From assembly GCF_001905005.1 (NCBI RefSeq), contig NZ_LWKZ01000025.1:372001-436000 (forward strand): DNA of 64,000 nt, read 5' to 3'. The position numbers were made by a program, and so were the translations under genes. This document shows positions 1 to 9,286 of the stretch, one piece after another. Every line of letters begins with the position of its first letter. Within the stretch, counting starts at the first letter, position 1. The notes below the pieces were generated by a model. It was not told the DNA's origin. It worked only from the letters and a program-made list of their open reading frames with translations, and ran no database searches. The DNA is from Streptomyces sp. CB02923 (GTDB taxonomy: Bacteria > Actinomycetota > Actinomycetes > Streptomycetales > Streptomycetaceae).

Positions 1-1768
1 CGATCCGCACGGCTCCCGCGGCTTCCCCGGCACCGATCCGCACGGCTCCCGCTCCGCCGCCCGGCCCGGCCTCCGCCGCGTGGCTCCGCACCACGCCGTC
101 GGCCGTATCCCCCGTACGGCCGGTACGGCTCACCGGTGCCCCCAGGCGCACCGTACGGTCCGCCACCGCGAGCAACGCGGGACGGTGGACGACCAGGAGC
201 ACCGTGCGTCCGGCCGCCAGGCGGCGTACCGCCTCGACGATGCCCTCCTCCGTCTCGCCGTCCAGGTTCGCGGTCGGCTCGTCGAGCAGCAGGATCGGGC
301 GGTCGGCGAGGAACGCGCGGGCCAGGGCCAGGCGTTGCCGCTGGCCCGCCGACAGGCCGGACCCGCCCTCGCCCAGCTCGGTCTCCGCGCCGTCGGGCAG
401 GGCGGAGACGAAGTCCAGAGCACCGGCGTCGCGGAGCGCGGCACGTACCGCGGCGTCGTCCGCGTCGGGGCGGGCCAGCCGCACGTTGTCGGCGATGGTG
501 CCCGCGAAGAGGTACGGGCGCTGCGCCACCCAGGCGATCCGCCGCCGCCAGTCCTCCGGGTCGATGGCCGCAAGGTCCCGGCCGCCTACCCGTACCCGTC
601 CCGCCGCGGGCGCGGCGAAGCCGAGGAGGACATTCAGCAAAGTTGTCTTGCCCGCGCCGGAGGGGCCGACGAGGGCCACCGTCTCGCCCGGCCTGACCTC
701 GAAAGACGTCTCGGGGAGCGAGGGTTCGCCGCGGCCGGGATGGCGTACGACGAGCCCCTCGACGGACAGCGCGGTGCTGTCGGGAGGGGGCTCGTCACCC
801 GTCGTACGCAGCGGTGTCTCCAGCACCGCGAAGATCTCTTCGGCTGCCGCCAGGCCCTCGGCCGCCGCGTGGTACTGCGCGCCGACCTGTCGCAGCGGGA
901 GGTACGCCTCGGGCGCCAGGATCAGCACCAGCAGGCCCGTGTACAGGTCCAGGTCCCCGTGCACGAGCCGCATCCCGATGCCGACCGCGACCAGCGCGAC
1001 CGAGATCGTGGCGAGCAGCTCCAGCGCGAAGGAGGACAGGAAGGCGATCCGCAGCGTACGCAGGGTGGCGCGGCGGTATTCACCGGTGATGGCGCGGATG
1101 GACGCCGCCTGCGCCTTGGCCCGGCCGAAGACCTTCAGTGTGGGCAGCCCGGCCACGACGTCCAGGAAGTGCCCCGACAGCCGCGACAGCAGCTGCCACT
1201 GACGCTCCATACGGTTCTGCGTGGCCCAGCCGATGAGGACCATGAACAGCGGGATCAGCGGCAGCGTCACGACGATCGTCGCGGCCGAGATCCAGTCGCC
1301 GGCGACGATCCGCGCCAGCACCGCGACGGGCACGACGACCGCCAGGCCCAGCTGTGGCAGGTAGCGCGCGAAGTAGTCGTCGAGGGCGTCGATCCCGCGG
1401 GTGGCCAGCGTGGTGAGTTCACCGGAACGCTGGGTGCTCAGCCACCCCGGTCCCAGGCCGGCCGCCGCCCGCGTCAGCAGCCGCGTCCGCAGCTCGGACT
1501 TGACCGCCGCGCTCGCCCGGTGCGCGGCCAGTTCCGTCAGCCAGGCCACCAGCCCCCGGCCTACGGAGACCAGCGCGAGCAGCAGTACGGGTGTGCTCAG
1601 GTCGCCGAGTCCGAGGTCGCGCTGGAAGGCACCGACGACGATATCGGCGATGAGCATGGCCTGGCCGATGACCAGGCCCGAGCCGGCCAGCCCGAGGACC
1701 ATCACCGCGGCGAGGAAGAAGCGGGTGGCGCGGGCGTGACGCAGCAGGCGCGGGTCGACGGGTTTCAC
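1..1768 (-). CDS. cydCD: CydCD ABC exporter (CydD half; partial at left edge)
   Basis: Heterodimer-type ABC exporter needed to assemble cytochrome bd oxidase (thiol export to the periplasmic side). The visible 589 residues form one CydD half: a hydrophobic N-terminal six-helix membrane region, then a nucleotide-binding domain with Walker A GPSGAGKT near residue 370, signature LSAGQ near 473 and Walker B ILLLDEP near 492. After the NBD comes an Ala/Gly-rich linker containing AGAVRI twice, as expected for Streptomyces genes that fuse CydD and CydC; the CydC half is beyond the window. The GTG start lies inside a parS palindrome (1762-1775). It follows cydB by about 70 bp and is probably co-transcribed with cydA-cydB. 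Assignment rests on domain order and the neighbouring cyd genes. Confidence 0.93.
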   Translation of the reverse strand, partial: MKPVDPRLLRHARATRFFLAAVMVLGLAGSGLVIGQAMLIADIVVGAFQRDLGLGDLSTPVLLLALVSVGRGLVAWLTELAAHRASAAVKSELRTRLLTRAAAGLGPGWLSTQRSGELTTLATRGIDALDDYFARYLPQLGLAVVVPVAVLARIVAGDWISAATIVVTLPLIPLFMVLIGWATQNRMERQWQLLSRLSGHFLDVVAGLPTLKVFGRAKAQAASIRAITGEYRRATLRTLRIAFLSSFALELLATISVALVAVGIGMRLVHGDLDLYTGLLVLILAPEAYLPLRQVGAQYHAAAEGLAAAEEIFAVLETPLRTTGDEPPPDSTALSVEGLVVRHPGRGEPSLPETSFEVRPGETVALVGPSGAGKTTLLNVLLGFAAPAAGRVRVGGRDLAAIDPEDWRRRIAWVAQRPYLFAGTIADNVRLARPDADDAAVRAALRDAGALDFVSALPDGAETELGEGGSGLSAGQRQRLALARAFLADRPILLLDEPTANLDGETEEGIVEAVRRLAAGRTVLLVVHRPALLAVADRTVRLGAPVSRTGRTGDTADGVVRSHAAEAGPGGGAGAVRIGAGEAAGAVRI

Positions 1769-1775
1769 GTGAAAC
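1762..1775. other. parS: parS centromere site 1
   Basis: Perfect GTTTCACGTGAAAC, the Streptomyces ParB-binding consensus. The GTG start codon of cydCD is formed by bases 1768-1766 of this palindrome on the minus strand, so bound ParB would cover the start of that gene. Confidence 0.93.
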
Positions 1776-1839
1776 AACCTCTCCCGGGCGGAAGTTGATC
1801 AGTGGGGCCCCGGCCGGGGCCCCACCGGGTGGAGCCTTC

Positions 1840-2841
1840 CTAGTGGGCGTCGGCGATGTGCTGCGTACCGATCCGCTTGCGGAAGACCCAGTAGGTCCAG
1901 CCCTGGTAGAGCAGGACGATCGGGGTGGCGATGCCCGCGCACCACGTCATGATCTTCAACGTGTACGCGCTGGACGAGGCGTTGGAGACCGTGAGGTTCC
2001 AGCTGTCGTTCAGCGAGGACGGCATCACGTTCGGGAACAGCGTCAGGAACAGCATCGCGACCACGGCGACGATGGTGACGCCGGAGAACGCGAACGACCA
2101 TCCCTCACGCCCGCGCTGGTTCATCACCAGCCCCGCGGCCAGTGCCACCACGGCGATGACCATCGCGACCAGGCTCTTCGTGTCGCCCTGGTCGAGCTGG
2201 GTCCAGCCCAGGAAGCCGAGCGCCAGCACGGCGGTGACCAGCCCCAGGACCGTCGCCGTCCGGCGGGCCCGGTCGCGGATGCCGCCCAGCGTCTTGAGCG
2301 AGGCGAACACCGCGCCGTGGAAGGTGAACAGGGTCAGCGTGACCAGGCCGCCGAGCAGCGCGTACGGGTTCAGCAGGTCGAGCACGCTGCCGACGTACTC
2401 CTTGTGCGCGTCGATCTGCACACCGCGCACGATGTTGCCGAAGGCCACGCCCCACAGGAACGCGGGGAGCAGCGAGCACCAGAAGATCGCGTGCTCCCAG
2501 TTGCGCTGCCAGCGCTCCTCGCTCCGCTTGACGCGGTACTCGAAGGCGACACCGCGCACGATCAGGCAGAGCAGGATGACCAGCAGCGGCAGGTAGAAGC
2601 CGGAGAAGAGGGTGGCGTACCACTCGGGGAAGGCGGCGAAGGTCGCACCGCCGGCGCTGAGCAGCCACACCTCGTTGCCGTCCCAGACCGGGCCGATCGT
2701 GTTGATCAGGACCCGCCGCTCGCTGCGGTCCCGGGCGAGCAGCTTGGTCAGGACGCCGATGCCGAAGTCGAATCCTTCGAGGAAGAAGTACCCGGTCCAC
2801 AGCACGGCGATGAGTACGAACCAGACGTCATGGAGTTCCAC
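1840..2841 (-). CDS. cydB: Cytochrome bd ubiquinol/menaquinol oxidase subunit II
   Basis: Subunit II of the cytochrome bd terminal oxidase, which reduces O2 to water with quinol electrons under low oxygen. It is 333 residues, the normal CydB length. The N-terminus MELHDVWFVLIAVLW is typical of the family and is followed by the conserved EGFDFG stretch near residues 23-28; the sequence carries about eight to nine hydrophobic segments. It begins 9 bp after the cydA stop, so translation is probably coupled. Expression should follow the Rex-controlled cydA promoter. Confidence 0.96.
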   Translation of the reverse strand: MELHDVWFVLIAVLWTGYFFLEGFDFGIGVLTKLLARDRSERRVLINTIGPVWDGNEVWLLSAGGATFAAFPEWYATLFSGFYLPLLVILLCLIVRGVAFEYRVKRSEERWQRNWEHAIFWCSLLPAFLWGVAFGNIVRGVQIDAHKEYVGSVLDLLNPYALLGGLVTLTLFTFHGAVFASLKTLGGIRDRARRTATVLGLVTAVLALGFLGWTQLDQGDTKSLVAMVIAVVALAAGLVMNQRGREGWSFAFSGVTIVAVVAMLFLTLFPNVMPSSLNDSWNLTVSNASSSAYTLKIMTWCAGIATPIVLLYQGWTYWVFRKRIGTQHIADAH

Positions 2842-2850
2842 GGTCGCCCC

Positions 2851-4359
2851 CTAGTACGAGAAGGCCATCGGCCGGTCGGCGTCCGCGTGGTCGCCGCCGA
2901 TCTTGGTGGGCGGATTGAGGTCGTCGTCCGTCAGCTCCGGCGGCCCGGCCTTGACGTACTTGACCAGCAGCCTCACCTCGATGACCGCGAGCACCGCGTA
3001 CAGCAGGGTGAAGACGGTCATCGACGTGAGCACCTCGCCCTGCGAGACGCCCGGGGAGACCGCGGAGGAGGTCTTCAGGACGCCGTACACGGCCCAGGGC
3101 TGGCGGCCCATCTCGGTGAAGATCCAGCCCCAGGAGTTGGCGATGAGCGGGAAGCCGAGCGTGACGAAGGCCAGGGACCAGTACGCCTTGCTCAGGCGGG
3201 CGCCGAGCACCTTGTTCTTGGTGAGCGCGAGGTTCGGTGGCTCCTCGTCCCCCGTACGCAGCCCCGGCGCGAGCCAGAACTTCTTCCGGGTGAGCCAGAG
3301 CCCGGCCACGCCGATGGCGAACGAGGCCATACCGAAGCCGATCATCCAGCGGAAGCCCCAGTAGGCGACCGGGATGTTGGGCCGGTAGTCACCGGGCCCG
3401 TACTTCTGCTGCTCGGCCTTGTTGACGTCGTTGATGCCGGGGACCGGCGTGGAGAAGTCGTTGTGGGCGAGGAAGGAGAGCAGCCCGGGGATCTCGATGG
3501 CGACCTTGTTGTGGCCCTTGTCCACGTCGCCGTAGGCGAAGACGGAGAACGGCGCGGGGCCTTCCTTGTCCCACAGCGCTTCGGCGGCGGCCATCTTCAT
3601 CGGCTGCTGCCGGAACATGACCTTGCCGAGCTGGTCGCCGCTGATCGCGGTGAGCGCGCCGGCGATGACCAGGGTGACCAGGCCGAGCCGCAGCGAGGTA
3701 CGCATCACCTTGACGTGCTTCTTGCGCATCAGGTGGTACGCGGCGATGCCGACCATGAACGCGGCGCCGGTCAGGAAGGCGGCGGTCAGCGTGTGGAAGA
3801 CGACGACGAGCGTGGTGTCCTGGGTCAGCACCTTCCAGAAGTCGGTCAGCTCGGCGCGGCCGTTGGCGGCGTTGTACTTGTAGCCGACCGGGTGCTGCAT
3901 CCAGGAGTTGGCGGCGAGGATGAAGTACGCCGACAGGATCGTGCCGATCGAGACCATCCACATGCAGAAGCAGTGGATCTTCTTCGGCAGCTTGTCCCAG
4001 CCGAAGATCCACAGTCCGATGAACGTGGACTCGAAGAAGAAGGCGATGAGCGCTTCGAATGCGAGCGGGGCGCCGAAGACGTCACCGACGAACCGCGAGT
4101 AGTCGGACCAGTTCATGCCGAACTGGAACTCCTGGACGATGCCGGTGACGACACCCATCGCGATGTTGATCAGGAAGAGCTTGCCCCAGAACTTGGTGGC
4201 CTTGAGGTACTGCTGCTTGCCCGTCCGCACCCATGCGGTCTCCAGCCCGGCCACCAGGGCGGCAAGGGAGATCGTGAGGGGGACGAAGAGGAAGTGGTAG
4301 ACGGTCGTGATGCCGAATTGCCATCGCGCCAGGGTCTCTGGCGCCAACGCCAGGTCCAC
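2851..4359 (-). CDS. cydA: Cytochrome bd oxidase subunit I
   Basis: Haem-bearing subunit I of cytochrome bd oxidase in the cell membrane. At 502 residues it is the short Q-loop form common in actinobacteria. The N-terminal segment RWQFGITTVYHFLFVPLTI holds the conserved haem-ligand histidine near residue 22, and the family hallmark GRQPW lies in the second half. It has about nine hydrophobic helices. It is the first gene of cydA-cydB-cydCD. A Rex operator sits about 90 bp upstream of the start, so expression is expected to rise when NADH/NAD is high (oxygen limitation), as established for S. coelicolor cydABCD. Confidence 0.97.
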   Translation of the reverse strand: MDLALAPETLARWQFGITTVYHFLFVPLTISLAALVAGLETAWVRTGKQQYLKATKFWGKLFLINIAMGVVTGIVQEFQFGMNWSDYSRFVGDVFGAPLAFEALIAFFFESTFIGLWIFGWDKLPKKIHCFCMWMVSIGTILSAYFILAANSWMQHPVGYKYNAANGRAELTDFWKVLTQDTTLVVVFHTLTAAFLTGAAFMVGIAAYHLMRKKHVKVMRTSLRLGLVTLVIAGALTAISGDQLGKVMFRQQPMKMAAAEALWDKEGPAPFSVFAYGDVDKGHNKVAIEIPGLLSFLAHNDFSTPVPGINDVNKAEQQKYGPGDYRPNIPVAYWGFRWMIGFGMASFAIGVAGLWLTRKKFWLAPGLRTGDEEPPNLALTKNKVLGARLSKAYWSLAFVTLGFPLIANSWGWIFTEMGRQPWAVYGVLKTSSAVSPGVSQGEVLTSMTVFTLLYAVLAVIEVRLLVKYVKAGPPELTDDDLNPPTKIGGDHADADRPMAFSY

Positions 4360-4447
4360 GTCGGGTCTCTCCTTACGTCGCCGTGTGCTGTCTACGGCTG
4401 CTTCGCCCTGGTTTGTCCCGATGGAAGCGGTACATAAAGGGCGGGCT

Positions 4448-4463
4448 TGTGAACGCGTTCACA
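4448..4463. promoter_or_regulatory. Rex operator (ROP) of the cyd operon
   Basis: TGTGAACGCGTTCACA is an exact match to the actinobacterial Rex consensus TGTGAAC-N-GTTCACA type. It lies 89 bp upstream of the cydA start, between cydA and the upstream region. It is embedded in a longer imperfect palindrome (CTTGTGAA ... TTCACAAG, 4446-4471), so a second overlapping half-site is present. Rex is the NADH-sensing repressor of cydABCD in S. coelicolor. Confidence 0.93.
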
Positions 4464-5013
4464 TTCACAAGCAATTATCACCCATGGCTGATTCCCGTCC
4501 TTGATGGGGGGTGCGTGATGGCGGTCACGCCCGGAAAAAGCACGCGCGGACTCTCCCCGCACGCTTCAACGAATTGTTGTATTCGGCGCCATGGAGATGC
4601 GTAGCCGCCTCTCGTGGCCCACCGGTCAGCTGACCGGCGCCCTCGGCGAGATCCCGCCCAGCCCCGCGCTCCCCTACGGCCCCACACCCATGTCGAGGGG
4701 GAGGCGAGTCCCGCCTCCCCCTGCAACGTGCTCGGCCGCCTGGACGGCGACCCGCGCGCGCTGGACACGGTGCGGGGCGGCGATCCCGTACGCGTCGAGC
4801 GCGCACGCGTCGAGCGCGCACGATTGCCGGACAGACGTGATCGCCGAACAGACGTGACCAATCAAGCGCGCGCCCCGCCGAGCAGGCGTGCCCCCGACCG
4901 CGCGCGATCCGCCGAGCGGGCTCACCCGCCCGCTCAGCTCACAGTTCCCCGCTGCTCACAAAACTGCTCACAAAGCTGCTCACAAACCCGTGCCGATCAC
5001 AGCTTCGCGCAGG
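4464..5013. other. Non-coding interval upstream of the cyd promoter
   Basis: Several short open frames cross this stretch on both strands, but none has a convincing ribosome site or protein-like composition. It contains the hairpin at 4696-4722, a 15-bp tandem duplication (4790-4819) and three copies of CTGCTCACAAA at an exact 12-bp spacing (4952-4962, 4964-4974, 4976-4986) directly after the aminotransferase stop. Confidence 0.6.
4696..4722. terminator. Hairpin between the aminotransferase gene and cydA
   Basis: Perfect 11-bp stem (AGGGGGAGGCG / CGCCTCCCCCT) with a 5-nt loop. It lies about 290 bp downstream of the minus-strand aminotransferase gene and could stop its transcription before the cyd promoter. 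No U-run is visible, which is usual in high-GC genomes. Confidence 0.6.
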
Positions 5014-6093
5014 TCACAGCTCCTTGCGGAACTGCTCGGCCGCCTGCAGGAACAGGTCCATCGCCGCCGTCTCGCCGATCGTCACACGCACACCCTCGCC
5101 CGGGAAGGGGCGCACCACCACGCCCGCCTTCTCGCACGCCGCCGCGAAGTCGACCGTACGGTCGCCGAGCCGCAGCCAGACGAAGTTCGCATGCGTCTCG
5201 GGGACCGTCCAGCCCTGCGCGGTCAGCGCCTCGCAGACCCGGGCCCGCTCCGTGACCAGCGCGTCCACCCGCTCCATCAGCGCGCCCTCGCTGCGCAGCG
5301 ACGCCACCGCCGCTTCCTGCGCGAGCTGGCTCACGCCGAACGGCACGGCCGTCTTGCGCAGCGCGGCCGCCACCGTCTCGTGGGCCACCGCGAAGCCGAT
5401 CCGCAGCCCGGCGAGCCCGTACGCCTTGGAGAAGGTCCGCAGCACACAGACGTTGGGGCGGTCCCGGTAGAGGTCCAGGCCGTTCGGCACGTCCGGGTCG
5501 CGGTTGAACTCCTGGTACGCCTCGTCCAGAACGATCAGGATGTCGCTCGGCACCCGGTCCAGGAACGCCTCCAGCTCCGCCCGGCGGACGACGGTGCCGG
5601 TGGGGTTGTTGGGGTTGCAGACGAATATCAGCCGGGTGCGGTCGGTTATCGCCGCGTACATGGCGTCCAGGTCGTGCACCTCACCGGAGGTCAGCGGCAC
5701 CCGGACGGACGTGGCGCCGGCGACCTGGGTGACGATCGGGTACGCCTCGAAGGAACGCCACGCGTAGATCACTTCGTCGCCGGGACCGGCCGTCGACTGC
5801 ACCAGCTGCTGGGCCACACCCACCGAACCGGTGCCCGTCGCCAGGTGCTCGACGGGCACCGAGAAGTGCTCCGACAGCTCCGCCATCAGCCCCGTACAGG
5901 CCATGTCCGGGTAACGGTTGAAGTCCCCGGCCGCGACCACCGCGCTCTCCAGGACGCCGGGCAGCGGCGGGTACGGGTTCTCGTTGGAGGACAGCTTGTA
6001 CGTGACGGGACCGCCCGTCGCAGCCGGCTTTCCGGGCTTGTAGGTGGGGATGCCGTCCAGCGCAGCGCGCAGCTTCGGGCTCTTCTCGCTCAC
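5014..6093 (-). CDS. pat: HisC-like aromatic amino acid / histidinol-phosphate aminotransferase
   Basis: Fold-type I PLP aminotransferase of the HisC family, 359 residues. It probably transaminates aromatic 2-oxo acids or histidinol phosphate. Visible motifs are SSNENPYPP at residues 35-43, CNPNNPTGT at 159-167 and the PLP lysine K223 in [12 protein letters not shown]. The GTG start ([10 protein letters not shown]) was chosen because GAGGAGGAA stands just upstream and the conserved family N-terminus begins there; the reading frame stays open further upstream but reads as non-family sequence. It is divergent from the LacI-family gene. Streptomyces carry the true hisC in the his operon, so this paralogue is better described as an aromatic aminotransferase. 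Confidence 0.85.
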   Translation of the reverse strand: MSEKSPKLRAALDGIPTYKPGKPAATGGPVTYKLSSNENPYPPLPGVLESAVVAAGDFNRYPDMACTGLMAELSEHFSVPVEHLATGTGSVGVAQQLVQSTAGPGDEVIYAWRSFEAYPIVTQVAGATSVRVPLTSGEVHDLDAMYAAITDRTRLIFVCNPNNPTGTVVRRAELEAFLDRVPSDILIVLDEAYQEFNRDPDVPNGLDLYRDRPNVCVLRTFSKAYGLAGLRIGFAVAHETVAAALRKTAVPFGVSQLAQEAAVASLRSEGALMERVDALVTERARVCEALTAQGWTVPETHANFVWLRLGDRTVDFAAACEKAGVVVRPFPGEGVRVTIGETAAMDLFLQAAEQFRKEL

Positions 6094-6573
6094 CGCAGGT
6101 TCCTCCTCGACCGTGCCGTCCGTCTCCAATACTGCACACCTTATGAGGATTGCCCCGCCAGGCGTAGGCCCCGGCCGATACGGATGCCGCCGAGGGCCGT
6201 CCGAGAGCCGTCCCGGGGGCCTGCCGGGGGCCTGCCGGGGAAACTCCACAGCCTCACCGCACCACCCCGCCAGAAGATCGCCCAAGCCCTCTTCCGACCG
6301 CGCACAGCCCTTGGGGAGCGCTACTCCCTGCGTCACGCGCCGGTGGCTCGCGCCGTGGCGCGCATCCCTCGTGAAGGTGACTTGAGACCTCTTCGAGACC
6401 TGGACCAATCGGCAGGCGACTCCCAACGTTCCCCGACCACTCGCCGGTGCACCCACCCAACCCCCTTGTTTTCATAGGGATCAGGGGTCGATTTGCCATG
6501 CAGAAACGTGCCTTTCCACTCCTGCACGAAGCGCCCCGCGAAAGGACCGCCCGAGCCCTACTATCGGCTCGCC
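6094..6573. other. Divergent promoter region between pat and the LacI-family gene
   Basis: No gene recognised. It holds a direct duplication of GGGGGCCTGCC around 6224-6240 and, next to the LacI gene, a TACTAT hexamer (6559-6564) that fits a -10 box ending 9 nt before the ATG. Confidence 0.5.
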
Positions 6574-6574
6574 A
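6559..6574 (+). promoter_or_regulatory. Possible leaderless promoter of the LacI-family gene
   Basis: TACTAT resembles a primary-sigma -10 box. A start seven bases downstream would fall at about 6571-6574, on the ATG itself, and no Shine-Dalgarno sequence precedes the ATG. Leaderless messages are common in Streptomyces. No clear -35 box was found. Confidence 0.4.
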
Positions 6575-7674
6575 TGACAGCAGCAGGGAAGCACCAGGTG
6601 AGCCGGTCTACCGGTCGCCGGCTGGGGCGGGCAGGCATCCGGGACGTGGCCGCCGCAGCCGGGGTATCCATCACGACTGTCTCCGACGCGCTCAACGGCA
6701 AGGGCCGGCTTCCGGATGCCACCCGTCGCCACGTCCGCGAGGTGGCCGACCGGTTGGGCTACCGCCCTTCCGCCGCCGCCCGCACGCTCCGTACCGGCAA
6801 GTCAGGGCTCATCGGCCTGACCGTCACCACATACGGGGATGAACCTTTCACCTTCACCGAATTCGCGTACTTCGCGGAAATGGCCAGAGCCGCCACCTCG
6901 GCAGCCCTCGCCCGCGGGTACGCCCTCGTCATCCTGCCCGCGACCTCCCGCCACGACGTCTGGTCGAACGTCGCCCTCGACGGCACCGTCGTCATCGATC
7001 CGGCCGACGGCGATCCCGTCGTCACCGAGCTCGTACGGCACGGCATCCCCGTCGTCTCCGACGGCCGCCCCGGCGGAACCCTCCCCGTGATGGGCTGGGT
7101 CGACAACGATCACGAAGCGGCCGTCCTCGGCCTCCTCGACCACCTGGCCGACGCCGGCGCCCGCCGCATCGGCCTGCTCACCGGCACCACCACCGACACC
7201 TACACCCGGCTCTCCACCACCGCGTACCTGCGCTGGTGCGAGCGCGTCGGACAGGACCCGGTGTACGAGTCCTACCCCGCACACGACCCGTGTGCGGGCG
7301 CGGTGGCCGCCGACCGGCTGCTGGCGCGTCCGGACCGTCCGGACGCGGTGTACGGCCTGTTCGACCCGAACGGCACCGATCTGCTCGCGGCGGCCAGACG
7401 CTACGGGCTGCGCGTACCCGAGGACCTGCTGCTGGTCTGCTGCAGCGAGTCCACGGTCTACGCCACGACCGAGCCGCCGATCACCACCCTCTCGCTCAAG
7501 CCCCGCCGGATCGGCACCGCCGTCGTCCAGCTCCTCATCGACGCCATCGAAGGGCTGGACAGCGGGCGTCCGGTCGAGCAGGTGATACCGACGGATCTGA
7601 TCGTGCGGACCTCCTCCCAGCGCAGGTCCACACGGACGACCGTCAGTCCGCCGCGGGGACCGTCCGGGGCCTGA
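6574..7674 (+). CDS. LacI/GalR-family transcriptional regulator
   Basis: DNA-binding repressor of the LacI family, 366 residues. Residues about 20-65 form the LacI helix-turn-helix and hinge (IRDVAAAAGVSITTVSDALNG, followed by LGYRPSAAARTLRTG), and the rest is a periplasmic-binding-protein-like sensor domain with the family C-terminal TTLSLKPRRIG segment. The ATG at 6574 was preferred over upstream starts because conserved sequence begins only after it. No sugar gene adjoins it, so its target and ligand cannot be assigned. It is divergent from the aminotransferase and followed by a strong hairpin at 7721-7757. Confidence 0.9.
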   Translation: MTAAGKHQVSRSTGRRLGRAGIRDVAAAAGVSITTVSDALNGKGRLPDATRRHVREVADRLGYRPSAAARTLRTGKSGLIGLTVTTYGDEPFTFTEFAYFAEMARAATSAALARGYALVILPATSRHDVWSNVALDGTVVIDPADGDPVVTELVRHGIPVVSDGRPGGTLPVMGWVDNDHEAAVLGLLDHLADAGARRIGLLTGTTTDTYTRLSTTAYLRWCERVGQDPVYESYPAHDPCAGAVAADRLLARPDRPDAVYGLFDPNGTDLLAAARRYGLRVPEDLLLVCCSESTVYATTEPPITTLSLKPRRIGTAVVQLLIDAIEGLDSGRPVEQVIPTDLIVRTSSQRRSTRTTVSPPRGPSGA

Positions 7675-8107
7675 GGCCGCCGGTCCACCGGGCCCCCGGT
7701 CCGACCGTCACACGTTCGAGCGGCCGTGCGGACGCGTATATCGCGTCCGCACGGCCGGAGGCTTGTGGGGAGACGGCCGGCCCTCAGCAGCCCACCCCGC
7801 ACCAGGCCCCCTGGCCGCCCCACCCCCATCCAACCGACGCCACGCCGAAGCGCGCCCCAGGGCACTTCGTCACGTCGTACCGCCGACTGCCGTCGCCGTG
7901 CCGCCCGCACGGCATCCCGCACCCCGGGATAAAATCGGGTGGATCCCGGAGAAAACGGCAGCGAACACCGGGCGCCGAGCGATTGACCACCCCCGGGTGC
8001 GTCACAACCCGCGAGCGGCATTCCTATGATGGGCGCACGACACCACGGACCGCCGTCGACCAGGCAAGGTCCGCGAGGTGCACGGCGGCGCGATGGTGGA
8101 GGGGTCG
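7675..8107. other. Intergenic region before the metallophosphoesterase
   Basis: Contains the terminator at 7721-7757 and no credible gene. Near the downstream gene, TATGAT (about 8025-8030) preceded 18 nt upstream by GTCACA could be a weak promoter for the metallophosphoesterase. Confidence 0.5.
7721..7757. terminator. Terminator of the LacI-family gene
   Basis: Perfect 16-bp stem (CGGCCGTGCGGACGCG and its complement) around a 5-nt TATAT loop, 46 bp downstream of the LacI-family stop codon. Confidence 0.8.
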
Positions 8108-9286
8108 ATGACTCAGGGGGCCAGTGTGGGACCCATGGTGCGGACCATGCCGGCACAACCTCCGGCTCCGGCACGACCGCCTGCTCCGCCGGTGTTCCCG
8201 GCGCCCGCGGTCCCCCCGCAGCCGTCGGCGCCTCCGGCGTCCGTGGGTGCGCCTGCCGTCCCGCACGGCATGCCTCCCGAGTACACGCCCACCGAGCGTT
8301 CCCTCCCGGTCATCGGCGCCGGCGCCTCGGCCGGCGGCCCCGGCCGTACCGAGGGCCGTACGGACCTCCCGCCCGTCACCCGTACGGACACCCTCATCGA
8401 CCGCCCGACCGTCGACCTGGCGGCGGTCCCCGAGTCGGCCCTGCCGGTCTCCGAGCAGCAGGAGGGCGGCGGCCCGCTGTACGTCGTCGGTGACGTGCAC
8501 GGCTACTACGACGAGCTGCGCGACGCGCTCGCCGCCGAGGGCCTCATCGACGCCAACGGCCAGTGGTCCGCCGGCAACGCCCGCCTGTGGTTCCTCGGCG
8601 ACTTCACCGACCGCGGCCCGGACGGCATCGGCGTCATCGACCTCGTCATGCAGCTGTCCGCCGAGGCCGCCGCGGCCGGCGGCTACTGCAAGGCCCTCAT
8701 GGGCAACCACGAACTGCTGCTGCTCGGCGCCAAGCGGTTCGGCGACACCCCGGTCCAGTCCGGCGCCGGCACCGCGTCCTTCCAGGCGGCCTGGCTCCTC
8801 AACGGCGGCCAGAAGACCGACATGGACCGCCTCCAGGACCATCACCTTCAGTGGATGGCCCGATTGGACGCCGTCTCGGAGGAGGACGGGCACCTGCTCG
8901 TACACTCCGACACGACGGCCTACCTGGAGTACGGCGACTCCATCGAGGACGTCAACGACACCGTCCACGACGTCCTCACGCGCAGCGAGGCCGACGAGGT
9001 CTGGGACCTGTTCCGCAAGTTCACCAAGCGGTTCGCCTTCCGCGACGAGGAAGCGGGCCCGTTTGCCGTACGCGAACTCCTCGACACCTACGGCGGCGAG
9101 CGCGTCGTACACGGCCACAGCCCGATTCCGTACCTGCTCGGCGAGGTCGGCGGCGAGGACGACGAGGGGGAGGGCGTCGCCGTCGACGGCCCGCACGTCT
9201 ACGCGGACGGGCTGGCCATCGCCATGGACGGCGGGATCACCATGGCCGGAAAACTACTGGTCGTCCAACTCCCCCTGACTGCCTGA
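8108..9286 (+). CDS. Calcineurin-like metallophosphoesterase with proline-rich N-terminus
   Basis: Binuclear-metal phosphoesterase of the PPP/ApaH-like type, 392 residues, substrate unknown (protein phosphoserine/threonine or a nucleotide). Metal motifs are GDVHG at residues 128-132, GDFTDRG at 164-170 and GNHE at 199-202, followed by HSD and HGHSP in the C-terminal half. Residues 1-115 are a Pro/Ala-rich, probably unstructured arm not needed for catalysis. ATG 8108 was chosen because GGAGGGG stands 6-8 nt upstream; two in-frame starts lie 15 and 30 nt further upstream. It stands alone between two hairpin-bearing gaps. Confidence 0.85.
   Translation: MTQGASVGPMVRTMPAQPPAPARPPAPPVFPAPAVPPQPSAPPASVGAPAVPHGMPPEYTPTERSLPVIGAGASAGGPGRTEGRTDLPPVTRTDTLIDRPTVDLAAVPESALPVSEQQEGGGPLYVVGDVHGYYDELRDALAAEGLIDANGQWSAGNARLWFLGDFTDRGPDGIGVIDLVMQLSAEAAAAGGYCKALMGNHELLLLGAKRFGDTPVQSGAGTASFQAAWLLNGGQKTDMDRLQDHHLQWMARLDAVSEEDGHLLVHSDTTAYLEYGDSIEDVNDTVHDVLTRSEADEVWDLFRKFTKRFAFRDEEAGPFAVRELLDTYGGERVVHGHSPIPYLLGEVGGEDDEGEGVAVDGPHVYADGLAIAMDGGITMAGKLLVVQLPLTA

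Noticed and set aside
80-4437. Long plus-strand open frames of 572 and 880 codons over the cyd genes
   Set aside because: They are shadows of cydCD, cydB and cydA in a high-GC genome; the products are Arg/Gln/Gly-rich and unlike any family, while the minus-strand frames give clear CydA, CydB and CydD.
4478-4861. Minus-strand frame of 127 codons upstream of cydA
   Set aside because: Arg/Ser-rich composition, spans the hairpin and the tandem duplication, no ribosome site, covers the Rex operator region.
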